A stretch of 64,000 nucleotides of DNA from NCBI GenBank assembly GCA_964631725.1, contig CAZVYX010000028.1:1-64000 (forward strand), in the 5' to 3' direction. The stretch comes from GCA-2731375 sp964631725 (lineage in GTDB: Bacteria > Pseudomonadota > Alphaproteobacteria > GCA-2731375). The notes below the pieces were generated by a model. The model searched no databases. It had not been told where the DNA came from and was given only the letters and a program-made list of their open reading frames with translations. The position numbers were made by a program, and so were the translations under genes. Positions 8,406 through 16,077 of the stretch are shown here, in pieces. Each line of letters begins with the position of its first letter. Position 1 is the first letter of the stretch.

Positions 8406-8768
8406 TCAGTCCCCGGTCGGATTGTGCGCCAGGATATTGATTAGGCGGCCAAAAGGATCGCGGACATAGAAGCGGCGCACGCCCCATGGCTCATCCACGG
8501 GGCCATATTCGATGGGTAGATCCTTTTCCACGGCGCGCCGATGGACCGCGTCCAGGTCGTCCACTTCAATGGAGAGGTCCGGCACCGCCGTGCCAGAGCC
8601 GCCCTGGCTGGCGAAACTGATCTGAACCGGCGCGCTGCCTTTGGCGGCGAAAGTCATGATCCAGCCCAAGTCCATGACCGCTTCCAATCCCAGAAAATCG
8701 CCATAGAAAGCTTTCGCCCGGTTGATGTCCTCAGCCGCGATGTTGGCCACGATGCGTTTTACGGCCAT
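8406..8768 (-). CDS. VOC (glyoxalase/bleomycin-resistance) family protein
   Basis: A 120-residue single VOC fold: an N-terminal half (IVANIAAEDINRAKAFYGDFLGLE) and a C-terminal half ending RRFYVRDPFGRLINILAH. This is the small, one-domain form that dimerises to make metal sites. The aligned first-strand position is Asn rather than His (RIVANIAA) and the final acidic ligand is Asn (LINIL), so a metal-dependent activity is doubtful. It may be a binding protein. It lies just downstream of the nucleotidyl cyclase gene on the same strand. Confidence 0.75.
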   Translation of the reverse strand: MAVKRIVANIAAEDINRAKAFYGDFLGLEAVMDLGWIMTFAAKGSAPVQISFASQGGSGTAVPDLSIEVDDLDAVHRRAVEKDLPIEYGPVDEPWGVRRFYVRDPFGRLINILAHNPTGD

Positions 8769-8798
8769 CGGTCCTCCGGATGTTATCCGCTGGTTGAA

Positions 8799-9989
8799 TC
8801 ATGATGTCGGCGAGGGCGCAAAAACTTCCCGTTCGCCCTCGAATCCTTTCAGGTCGAAATGGCCGAGGGAGCCATATGAACCACCCTCCGCGTTCATGAA
8901 GTCGGCCGATACGACGATGTCGCGGCCCAGTTCGCCGGCCACCGCTTCCAAACGCGCCGCCATGTTGACGGCCTCGCCGATGGCGGTGAAATCCAGGCGG
9001 CTCTCGGTGCCCACATTGCCGAACAGGACCCGGCCCGGATGCAGGGCGATGCCGCAGCGGATCACTTCGTCAATTTTCGTGTCATCCCCGAGCCCGGCAA
9101 TCGCCGTCTGGGCCGCCTGGGCGCCGGTCAGGGCATCGCGGCAGCGCCGGGCCAAATCGGCCTCCGCCTCGTATGGAAACATCGCCAGCAAGCCGTCGCC
9201 GGTGAATTTCAGGACTTCGCCCGCCTGTTCCGTGATGGGTGGAACCAGAAGCTCGAAAAACGCGTTCAGGCGATCCACCACCTGGGCGCCATCGTGGCTG
9301 GCGGTGTAGCGGGAGAAGCCCCGCAAATCAGCGGCCAGGATAACCGCGTCGATTTCCTGCACTTCGCCGCGCTGGATAACACCAGATAGGATCCGCGCAC
9401 CGGCGCCATGGCCCACATAGGTATCGAGGAAGGTCACCGCCGTGCGGCGCAGGGCATAGATTTCCGTGGCGCGGGCAAAGGCTGGCGTGACCGCTTCGAA
9501 CGCGGCCAGTTCATCAGGGAGAAAACCACCCGGACGGCGGGACGACCAACTGATGGCGTGGACTTCGCCGTTGGAGAAGAACATCGGCAGCATCAGGTAA
9601 TCGGAGGCGCCTTCGCTGCGCAGATCATCGACGATGTTGTAATCACTCTGAAATCCGGGCGCGTCAAGGCGAAGGCGGACCGGCTTGGCATTGCGGTAGA
9701 CGTAACCGATCGTGCTCAAGCGAAATGTGTCGCTGTCCAGCACCGCGTAGGGCGCTTCCGTCATGTTGACGCCCTCGCCCTCGGTCCAGGTGAAGCGTCG
9801 CCCCATGATTGATGGATGCAGGGTGCGGATAAAGACGGCAGAGCGGTAGATATCGATGCCAGCGGCGAAAAGCCGCTCGCAGGTTTCTTCCAATACCTGG
9901 CGCGGCCCCTTGAAGCTGCGGGATGTGATCAGCCAGCTGACGGTCTCGTCAATCGCCCCTTGATCGATATGAGCATCGCCATCAGCCAT
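8799..9989 (-). CDS. Class III adenylate/guanylate cyclase with N-terminal sensory region
   Basis: A 396-residue soluble cyclase. The C-terminal catalytic domain (about 200-385) has the first metal Asp211 in AADLRGFSRYT, Lys251 and Asp255 in KFTGDGLLAMF, Asp323 in RLDFTAIGEA and the transition-state pair Asn332/Arg336 in VNMAARLE, so it should be active. Lys251 with Asp323 fits ATP as substrate. The N-terminal 190 residues look GAF-like, without membrane spans. ATG at 9989 is chosen because it has a GGGGGG-containing ribosome site and removes residues that only read through the upstream gene in another frame. It follows the FAH-family gene by 22 bases, suggesting co-transcription. Confidence 0.88.
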   Translation of the reverse strand: MADGDAHIDQGAIDETVSWLITSRSFKGPRQVLEETCERLFAAGIDIYRSAVFIRTLHPSIMGRRFTWTEGEGVNMTEAPYAVLDSDTFRLSTIGYVYRNAKPVRLRLDAPGFQSDYNIVDDLRSEGASDYLMLPMFFSNGEVHAISWSSRRPGGFLPDELAAFEAVTPAFARATEIYALRRTAVTFLDTYVGHGAGARILSGVIQRGEVQEIDAVILAADLRGFSRYTASHDGAQVVDRLNAFFELLVPPITEQAGEVLKFTGDGLLAMFPYEAEADLARRCRDALTGAQAAQTAIAGLGDDTKIDEVIRCGIALHPGRVLFGNVGTESRLDFTAIGEAVNMAARLEAVAGELGRDIVVSADFMNAEGGSYGSLGHFDLKGFEGEREVFAPSPTS

Positions 9990-10011
9990 GTACGCGATAT
10001 CCCCCCGGCGG

Positions 10012-11028
10012 TTATGGCCCTTCGTAGCGCACCACTTCCTGATCGATGGCGCCGAAGATGGTATTGCCGTCTTCGTCCGGCATTTCGATGTGAATATGGT
10101 CGCCAAAGGCCATGAAGGGTGTCTTGGTGGCGCCGTCGTTGATGGTTTCCAGCATCCGCAATTCGGCGATACAGGAATAGCCGACGCCGCCATCGGCCAG
10201 GGCCGAGCCGTGCTCCGCGTCCTGTTTGTTGGAGACGGTGCCCGAACCGATGATCGTCCCGGCGCACAGCGGCCGCGATCTCGCGGCATGGGCAATCAGG
10301 GTGGGAAAATCGAAGGTCATATCGACGCCCGCGTTGGCGCGGCCGAACGGCTCGCCGTTTAGGTCGCAATAGATCGGCAAATGCAGCCGGCCGCCGTCCC
10401 AGGCCGCGCCCAACTCGTCCGGCGTTACCGCCACCGGCGAAAATGCGGTCGATGGCTTGCCATGAAAAAAGCCGAAGCCCTTACCAAGTTCGCCTGGGAT
10501 CAAGTTGCGCAGGGAAACATCATTGACCAGCATCACCAGTTGAATGTGCCCACCGGCATCCCCAGGGGAAACCCCCATGGGCACGTCATTGACGATCACC
10601 GCCACTTCCGCCTCGAAGTCGACGCCCCAGTCTTCCGAAGCAACGGCGATATCGTCGTAGGGACCGATGAAGCTATCGGAGCCGCCCTGATACATCAGCG
10701 GGTCGCTCCAGAAACTTTCGGGCATCTCGGCGCCCCGGGCCCGGCGGACCAGTTCCACATGATTGACATAGGCGCTGCCGTCGGCCCACTGAAAGGCGCG
10801 GGGCAGCGGCGAGGCCAGATCGGCCGGATCCATATCAAACGCGCCGGGCGCCTTGCCGGCAGCCAAATTGTCTGCCACCTCGGCCAAGCGGGGGACGATA
10901 TTGGACCAGTCGTCCAAGGCGCCCTGCATGGTTTGCGCGATGCCGTAGGCCGCGACGGCCCGGTCCAGATCATTGCTGACGACAAGCAACTGGCCGTCCC
11001 GGCCGGCCTTTAACGATGCCAATTTCAT
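10012..11028 (-). CDS. Fumarylacetoacetate hydrolase (FAH) family protein
   Basis: A 338-residue protein. The second half has the FAH fold features: SDSFIGPYDDIAV, the metal-binding FEAEVAVIVNDVPMGV and the late GTIIGSGTVSN segment. An N-terminal extension of about 80 residues is similar to true fumarylacetoacetases, which cleave a carbon-carbon bond at the end of aromatic catabolism. The start has AAGGA seven bases before ATG. It lies between a DsbA-like isomerase gene and a cyclase gene on the same strand. The pairing with a 2-hydroxychromene-2-carboxylate isomerase-like protein points to aromatic-ring breakdown, but the exact substrate is open. Confidence 0.82.
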   Translation of the reverse strand: MKLASLKAGRDGQLLVVSNDLDRAVAAYGIAQTMQGALDDWSNIVPRLAEVADNLAAGKAPGAFDMDPADLASPLPRAFQWADGSAYVNHVELVRRARGAEMPESFWSDPLMYQGGSDSFIGPYDDIAVASEDWGVDFEAEVAVIVNDVPMGVSPGDAGGHIQLVMLVNDVSLRNLIPGELGKGFGFFHGKPSTAFSPVAVTPDELGAAWDGGRLHLPIYCDLNGEPFGRANAGVDMTFDFPTLIAHAARSRPLCAGTIIGSGTVSNKQDAEHGSALADGGVGYSCIAELRMLETINDGATKTPFMAFGDHIHIEMPDEDGNTIFGAIDQEVVRYEGP

Positions 11029-11048
11029 GAACTCAATCCTTCAACTCA

Positions 11049-11639
11049 TTATACTTCGCGCAAACGTTCCCGCAGCAGTTCCATGCGGTCATAGCCCCAA
11101 AAGATTTCGCCATCCAGAATAAAACTGGGAACACCGAAAACGCCCAACTTTTCGGTCTCAAGGCGCATCTGATCATGAATGCGGCGGCCCTCGCCATCCA
11201 GATAGGCCGCGAAACCATCGGCATCGGCACCGGCCTCTGCCAGTACAGCGGTCAGAGCATCGACGTCATCGACTTCCAGTTCGTGGTTCCAGAAGCCATA
11301 GAAAACCCGGTCATTGTAGGGCCGGAATACGCCTTGATCCTGGGCGTATTGCATGCCGATGCCGGCGGGCGAGGAGTCATAGATCCGGCGCGGCCCGCGA
11401 ACGGTCAAGCCGCGCTTGTTGGCCCAGCGGCGCATGTCCATATAGGCGTATCGCACCTTGCGCCATTCGGTTTCGCTTCGGGTTTCCACATCGCCCAGGA
11501 AGGAAGGGATATCCAACGTGAAATGGCGCCATTCGACGGTAACATCGAATTCATCCTCCAAGGCATAGGCCGGATCCTTGGCCAGGTAGGCATAAGGACT
11601 CTTGTAGTCGGTGATATGTAAAATGTGCCGTTTGCTCAT
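11049..11639 (-). CDS. DsbA-family protein, 2-hydroxychromene-2-carboxylate isomerase-like
   Basis: About 196 residues with a thioredoxin fold interrupted by a helical insertion, as in the kappa-class glutathione transferase/HCCA isomerase group. The N-terminal DYKSPYAYLA has Ser in place of the CxxC cysteines, typical of isomerases rather than disulfide oxidases. FGVPSFILDGEIFWGYDR near the C-terminus has the cis-proline loop. The second ATG (MSKRHIL) is preferred as start. It is 20 bases upstream of the FAH-family gene on the same strand. HCCA isomerases act in naphthalene-type degradation, but many members have unknown substrates. Confidence 0.8.
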   Translation of the reverse strand: MSKRHILHITDYKSPYAYLAKDPAYALEDEFDVTVEWRHFTLDIPSFLGDVETRSETEWRKVRYAYMDMRRWANKRGLTVRGPRRIYDSSPAGIGMQYAQDQGVFRPYNDRVFYGFWNHELEVDDVDALTAVLAEAGADADGFAAYLDGEGRRIHDQMRLETEKLGVFGVPSFILDGEIFWGYDRMELLRERLREV

Positions 11640-11649
11640 GCGGCAGCCT

Positions 11650-11685
11650 ATCACATTCCGCCATCACATTCCGCCATCACATTCC
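11650..11685. repeat. Short tandem repeat, 13-bp unit
   Basis: The unit ATCACATTCCGCC is repeated twice and followed by a partial third copy (11650-11662, 11663-11675, 11676-11685). It lies between the DsbA-like gene and the end of the DUF3750 gene, whose last three codons it overlaps. Confidence 0.85.
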
Positions 11686-12447
11686 CATGCCAAGGCGGCC
11701 GATGCCGGGCAGTTTCAGGGCCGGTGGTGATAGATCCAGCCCCAGGGTCAGGCCCAGGATATTCACTTCCAGGCCCTCTTCCGACGCCACGGTTAGGCCG
11801 GCCAGGCCATACAGGGAAAACTGTTTGCCGGTGCCGCTGGGCGCCGGCGCGAGGAAATTTCCGTTGCTCAGAAAATCCTTGCCGATTGCGGTGGCGGGCA
11901 ACTCCAGGCCCAGTTCGGGTACTTGGCGGGCGACATGGGCGGTAAAGGTATTGCTGTTGGGCCCAGGCCAGACCCGGTAGCTGTCGGGATAGGGGTAGGC
12001 CTTGGCGGCCTGCATGACCGGGTCCATCAGCGCACTGGCCGCCGCGCCGCGCAGGTCGAGCAGAAGTTTTGGGCGGTTGCCGAACCAATAGGCATCGGGG
12101 GTATAGCGACTAATCCGCACCGCCGATGCGCCGTAGTTCACGCCCCAGCCAATCACTTCCAAGCGCAGATAATAGGGCGCGCCGCGTGGTTTGACGGCGA
12201 ACCAGGTATGGACGCCCAGGGCGCCGCGCCAGCCGTAGGCACGGGCGCTGTAGACCTGCAGTACCGCTTCGCGTGTCGCCGCCGGGTCGGGCGCCTGCCG
12301 GCTGCTGTCCTGGCGCGCCGTCCGCCAGTCAGCCGCCATGGCCGGATCGGCCCAACGGAAGGCGAAGGATGCCAGCAAGGGCAGAAGCAACAGGCCTGGC
12401 AGCATGATTGCCAGGCCGTGGCGGCGGCGGAGATTTCGAAGTGTCAT
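11677..12447 (-). CDS. DUF3750 domain-containing protein
   Basis: A 256-residue protein with a positively charged start, a hydrophobic segment (LAIMLPGLLLLPLLASFAF) and an Ala-rich stretch that could be a signal peptide or anchor. The core segments VYSARAYGWRGALGVHTWF, the mid-domain GWGVNYGAS and the late GNFLAPAPSGTGKQFSLYG match the DUF3750 family as I recall it. The family has no known function. The conserved aromatic, His and Trp residues suggest an extracytoplasmic enzyme or binding protein. A large inverted repeat lies in its 5' leader. It is downstream of purN on the same strand. Confidence 0.75.
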   Translation of the reverse strand: MTLRNLRRRHGLAIMLPGLLLLPLLASFAFRWADPAMAADWRTARQDSSRQAPDPAATREAVLQVYSARAYGWRGALGVHTWFAVKPRGAPYYLRLEVIGWGVNYGASAVRISRYTPDAYWFGNRPKLLLDLRGAAASALMDPVMQAAKAYPYPDSYRVWPGPNSNTFTAHVARQVPELGLELPATAIGKDFLSNGNFLAPAPSGTGKQFSLYGLAGLTVASEEGLEVNILGLTLGLDLSPPALKLPGIGRLGMGM

Positions 12448-12450
12448 ATG

Positions 12451-12495
12451 ATGATCTTGCCGTGAAATTTCGGCATCGAAAAGTCACAAGATCAT
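12451..12495. repeat. Inverted repeat in the leader of the DUF3750 gene
   Basis: Nine-base arms ATGATCTTG (12451-12459) and CAAGATCAT (12487-12495) are perfectly complementary. A smaller GCCG/CGGC stem lies between them. The structure ends three bases before the ATG of the DUF3750 gene (minus strand), where no clear ribosome-binding site is seen. It could be an operator or a translational control hairpin. Confidence 0.6.
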
Positions 12496-12529
12496 GATAA
12501 CGCCACACAGACCCGGGCATTGCGGCCTA

Positions 12530-13183
12530 TTACCGGGGTGGCGGGTTTATCAGTCTGTCATCGGGCAGGTCAAAATTGTCCAGCGCCACCGAGGCACCGG
12601 CGGCCCGTGCCTTGCCCTCGGCGATCAAGCGCACGGCGAGGGGATAGATCCGATGCTCCTGCTCCAGGATGCGGGCGGCAAGGCTGTCGGCGGTATCGTC
12701 GGCGGCAATGGGTACGGCAGCCTGCACCAGGATCGGTCCTTCATCCATCGCCGGGCGCACAAAATGCACCGTGCAGCCGGCAATCCGCACGCCCGCCTCC
12801 AGCATCCTCTCCTGCACGTGCAGGCCCTTGAATGCGGGGAGGAGGGAGGGATGAATATTGATGATGCGGTCGCGCCAGCGCTGGCAAAATTCGGTGCTGA
12901 GCAGCCGCATGAAGCCGGCCAGGCAGATCAGCCGCACCCCGGCCGCGGCCAGGGCCTCCGTCATCGCGGCATCGAACGCCTCGCGGTCGTCAAAGTCGCC
13001 ATGCTTGATAACCTGGGTGGGAATATTCGCCGCCCGCGCGATCTCCAGCCCGGCGGCATCGGCCCGGTTGGAGAGGACCAAAACGACTTCTGCCGGAAAA
13101 TCGTCGGCCGCCATGGCATCAATCAAAGCGGCCATGTTGCTGCCCCGTCCCGATATCAGTATGCCGACCTTCAGGCGGGCCAT
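12530..13183 (-). CDS. purN: Phosphoribosylglycinamide formyltransferase
   Basis: A 217-residue enzyme that transfers formyl from 10-formyl-THF to GAR in the third step of purine synthesis. It has the N-terminal GRGSNMAALIDA loop that binds phosphate, the catalytic Asn-His-Asp set (Asn/His in IINIHPSLLPAFKG, Asp in FVRPAMDEGPIL), and family-standard length. The ATG lies two bases downstream of the purM stop, so the two consecutive pathway genes are coupled. Confidence 0.96.
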   Translation of the reverse strand: MARLKVGILISGRGSNMAALIDAMAADDFPAEVVLVLSNRADAAGLEIARAANIPTQVIKHGDFDDREAFDAAMTEALAAAGVRLICLAGFMRLLSTEFCQRWRDRIINIHPSLLPAFKGLHVQERMLEAGVRIAGCTVHFVRPAMDEGPILVQAAVPIAADDTADSLAARILEQEHRIYPLAVRLIAEGKARAAGASVALDNFDLPDDRLINPPPR

Positions 13184-13184
13184 C

Positions 13185-14234
13185 TCACAGCTCCATTCCG
13201 CTCAACGCCACCCGCGCCGGGCCGCTGCCGGCCTCGATCACGCCAATGGGCCAGACGGTTTCGCCGGCGGCCTCGAACCGGGCCGTGGCATCGGCGGCAT
13301 CCTCAGGCGCCACGACAGCGATCATGCCGATACCGCAATTGAATGTCCTGGCCATCTCCGCCGCCTCGATGCCGCCGGTCCGGGCCAGCCACTTGAACAG
13401 CGGCGGCATGGGCCAGGCGCCGCCGTCAATGCGGGCAATGGTGTCATCGGGCAGAATACGCGGCGGATTTTCGATCAGGCCGCCGCCGGTGATATGGCTC
13501 AAGCCCTTGACCAGTCCGGCGCGAATGGCCGGCAGGCACGCTGCAACATAGATCCGTGTCGGCCGCAGCAGCACATCCGCCAGGCTTTCATCGGGTGAAA
13601 ACGGCGCCGGCGCGGCATAATCGTGGCCCATATCGTCGATCAGGCGGCGCACCAGGGAGAAACCATTGGCATGCAGCCCGCTGGAGGCCAGACCCAGCAA
13701 TATATCGCCGGGTACGATGGCGGTCGGCTCCAGCAAGCCGTCCCGTTCCACCGCGCCAACCGAGAAACCGGCCAGATCATAATCGCCATCGCTGTACATG
13801 CCCGGCATTTCCGCCGTCTCGCCGCCAATCAGCGCGCAACCGGCTTGCCGGCAACCTTCCGCGATGCCGCTGATGATGGCGGTGCCGGCTTCGACGGAAA
13901 GCTGTCCGGTGGCGTAATAATCCAGGAACAACAGAGGCTCTGCCCCTTGAACCACCAGATCATTGACGCACATGGCAACCAGATCGATACCCACATGGGT
14001 ATGATTGTCGGCGGCGATGGCGACCTTCAACTTGGTGCCGACGCCGTCGGTGGCGGCCAGCAGCAGGGGGTCGGTGTAGCCCGCCGCGCGTAAATCGAAC
14101 AAACCGGAGAATCCACCCAGGGCGGCATTGGCGCCGGGGCGCCGCGTGGAGGCAGCCAGGGGCTTGATGGCATCGACCAGACGGTCGCCCGCATCAATGT
14201 CCACGCCCGCGCCTTTGTAGGTGTAACTGTTGAT
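13185..14234 (-). CDS. purM: Phosphoribosylformylglycinamidine cyclo-ligase (ATC start proposed)
   Basis: AIR synthetase, closing the imidazole ring in purine synthesis with ATP. Conserved blocks are VDIDAGDRLV, GGFSGLFDL, LLLAATDGVGTK, ALIGGETAEMPGMY and GGGLIENPPRIL. The start is unusual. The only canonical codon is GTG at 14204, but the frame continues upstream with NSYTYKGAG, the normal family N-terminus, and closes at a TAG (14250-14252). Between TAG and GTG there is no ATG, GTG or TTG. An ATC at 14232-14234 sits five bases after GAGG and would give a product of normal length (349 residues). Either ATC is used or the sequence has changed from ATG. purN follows directly. Confidence 0.9.
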   Translation of the reverse strand: MNSYTYKGAGVDIDAGDRLVDAIKPLAASTRRPGANAALGGFSGLFDLRAAGYTDPLLLAATDGVGTKLKVAIAADNHTHVGIDLVAMCVNDLVVQGAEPLLFLDYYATGQLSVEAGTAIISGIAEGCRQAGCALIGGETAEMPGMYSDGDYDLAGFSVGAVERDGLLEPTAIVPGDILLGLASSGLHANGFSLVRRLIDDMGHDYAAPAPFSPDESLADVLLRPTRIYVAACLPAIRAGLVKGLSHITGGGLIENPPRILPDDTIARIDGGAWPMPPLFKWLARTGGIEAAEMARTFNCGIGMIAVVAPEDAADATARFEAAGETVWPIGVIEAGSGPARVALSGMEL

Positions 14235-14318
14235 GACGCCCTCGCTAGTCTATAACTAATAGTCAAATTCACTGCCGTGGTGTAAGCGGCGAAGATACTG
14301 CATCTGGTTGAGCTTGTA

Positions 14319-15533
14319 ATGTGGCATCGTGCTTTTTGCATATTGTATCTGGTCTTCCTGTGGAGCGTGGCTCCGGCCTTGGCGCAGAGCGGCAAGGGCG
14401 AGGGCGGTGCGGCCGGGAGCAGTGCGGTCGCGGCTGGGCAAAAGGAAATTGCCGACGAGGGCGATGACGTCTTCGCGGTACGGGGATTGGCGGTGGATAT
14501 CACCGCCGAATCGGCCCTGGAAGCGCGACGCGAGGCCCTGCGCGAGGGCCAGCGCCGCGCCTTGGGACAGGTCTTGCGCCGGCTTACCCTGCGCACCGAT
14601 CACCTGTCCCTGCCGGACCCGGACGACGACGTCATTGCCCAGTTCGTGGCCACGGTGGAAGTGGCAAAGGAAAAAACCTCCACGGTCCGCTATCTGGCCG
14701 AACTGACGGTGCGTTTTAAGCGCAATGCCGTGCGCGGCCTGTTGCGCAGCGTCGGCATCAGATTCTCGGAAACCCGCGCCAAACCGATTCTGGTGTTGCC
14801 TGTTTTTGAAAAGGGCGCCGCCCTGTCCCTGTTCGAGGACAGCAATGTCTGGCGCAACGCCTGGGGGCGGCTGGACCTGCGCGAAGATTCGCTTTTGCCC
14901 CTGCGCCTGCCGATCGGCGATTTGAAGGATATCACCACCCTGACCGCCGACGCCGCCCTGGCCGGCAAGCAGCAGCAATTGCAAAACCTCGCGCGGCGCT
15001 ATGGCGTGGAGAATGTGTTGACGGCGCATGCCGTCCTGGGCATCGATCTGGCTTCTGGCGGCGTGCCGCGGGTTCAGGTCAATCTATTGCGCTTCGGACC
15101 AGGCGGTAGAAGTACCGAAGTACTGGATTACTCCGTCAATGTGGGCAATGACCTGGAGGGGGCGCTGAACCGCCTGGCACTTCGGGTTGTCGTGGACCAG
15201 CAGGAACAATGGAAGCGCCGGACCCAGTTGTCATTTGGCTCCGACACCTCTCTCAGCGCGCAAGTACCCCTTTCCGGGCTGGGCGATTGGCTTATCGTGC
15301 GTAAACGTCTCGGCGCCGCGGCCATGGTGCGGTCCTTCAAGCTGCTGGGGATTTCGCGCCAGGATGCGCAGGTGGTGATCGACTATCTTGGCGACCCCGA
15401 CAGTCTCGTGGTGTCCCTGGCCCAGCGCGACCTGAATTTAGCAAGGGTCGACGGCTTCTGGGTGCTGCGTCTGGCGGGGCGGGACGGATCGGCCAAGAAC
15501 GGCGCCGTCAAGGCCGGGACGGGGGCGCAATGA
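14319..15533 (+). CDS. DUF2066 domain-containing exported protein
   Basis: A 404-residue protein with an N-terminal signal peptide (FCILYLVFLWSVAPALAQ, cleavage after the Ala-Gln region). The DUF2066 domain follows: VDITAESALEARREALREG, GIRFSETRAKPILVLPVFE and LARRYGVENVLTAHA are recognisable blocks. The function is unknown. It is regularly found beside the CDP-alcohol phosphotransferase, AI-2E permease and hda genes in alphaproteobacteria, as here. It diverges from purM, and its ATGA overlaps the next start, indicating an operon of four genes. Confidence 0.82.
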   Translation: MWHRAFCILYLVFLWSVAPALAQSGKGEGGAAGSSAVAAGQKEIADEGDDVFAVRGLAVDITAESALEARREALREGQRRALGQVLRRLTLRTDHLSLPDPDDDVIAQFVATVEVAKEKTSTVRYLAELTVRFKRNAVRGLLRSVGIRFSETRAKPILVLPVFEKGAALSLFEDSNVWRNAWGRLDLREDSLLPLRLPIGDLKDITTLTADAALAGKQQQLQNLARRYGVENVLTAHAVLGIDLASGGVPRVQVNLLRFGPGGRSTEVLDYSVNVGNDLEGALNRLALRVVVDQQEQWKRRTQLSFGSDTSLSAQVPLSGLGDWLIVRKRLGAAAMVRSFKLLGISRQDAQVVIDYLGDPDSLVVSLAQRDLNLARVDGFWVLRLAGRDGSAKNGAVKAGTGAQ

Positions 15534-16075
15534 CCCTGCCCAACATCATATCAATGACCCGGCTGTTGTCGGTTCCCTTCAATGTCTGGCTGATCCTGAT
15601 CGATCAATGGCGCCTGGCCCTGGTGGTTTTTTGCCTGGCCGGGCTATCGGATGCCGTCGATGGCTTTCTGGCCAAGCGGTTCAATATGCAATCCCGCCTC
15701 GGCCAATACCTTGATCCGATTGCCGACAAGGCGCTTCTGGTGACCATCTTCATCGTGCTTGGGGCGCAACAGCATCTGCCCCTGTGGCTGGTGATCCTGG
15801 TCGTTTCGCGGGATATTCTGATCGTTGGCGGCCTGTTCCTGCTGTTCGTATTCGATCAACCCTACGCGCCGAAACCGTTCATGATGTCCAAGGTCAATAC
15901 GGCGACGCAGATCGTACTGGCGGCCCTGGTTATTGCGAACCAGGCCTTCACGCTTGATGGCGCGGCGGTCTATCTCCAGGCGTTAATGGTGCTGACGGCG
16001 GCGACAACCGTGGCCTCGGGGACGCAATACCTGGCCGATTGGTGGCGGCGGATGAACAAATTGGAGCAGAGGTAG
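15530..16075 (+). CDS. CDP-alcohol phosphatidyltransferase family protein
   Basis: A 181-residue membrane protein with about five spans. The family motif is seen as DAVDGFLAKRF followed by GQYLDPIAD: the four metal-binding aspartates are intact, and the usual Ala-Arg is Ala-Lys. Such enzymes exchange CMP of a CDP-alcohol for another alcohol, for example CDP-diacylglycerol plus glycerol 3-phosphate (PgsA) or cardiolipin synthesis. The N-terminus TLPNIISMTRLLSVP resembles PgsA, but a second specificity cannot be excluded. It overlaps the DUF2066 gene by four bases. Confidence 0.85.
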   Translation: MTLPNIISMTRLLSVPFNVWLILIDQWRLALVVFCLAGLSDAVDGFLAKRFNMQSRLGQYLDPIADKALLVTIFIVLGAQQHLPLWLVILVVSRDILIVGGLFLLFVFDQPYAPKPFMMSKVNTATQIVLAALVIANQAFTLDGAAVYLQALMVLTAATTVASGTQYLADWWRRMNKLEQR

Positions 16076-16077
16076 GC

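Noticed and set aside
9990..10295. N-terminal extension of the cyclase
   Set aside because: It only reads the FAH-family gene in another frame; ATG 9989 has a strong ribosome site and gives a normal N-terminus.
14205..14252. Frameshift in purM
   Set aside because: The upstream residues are in the same frame as the body, so no shift is needed; the start codon is the only anomaly.
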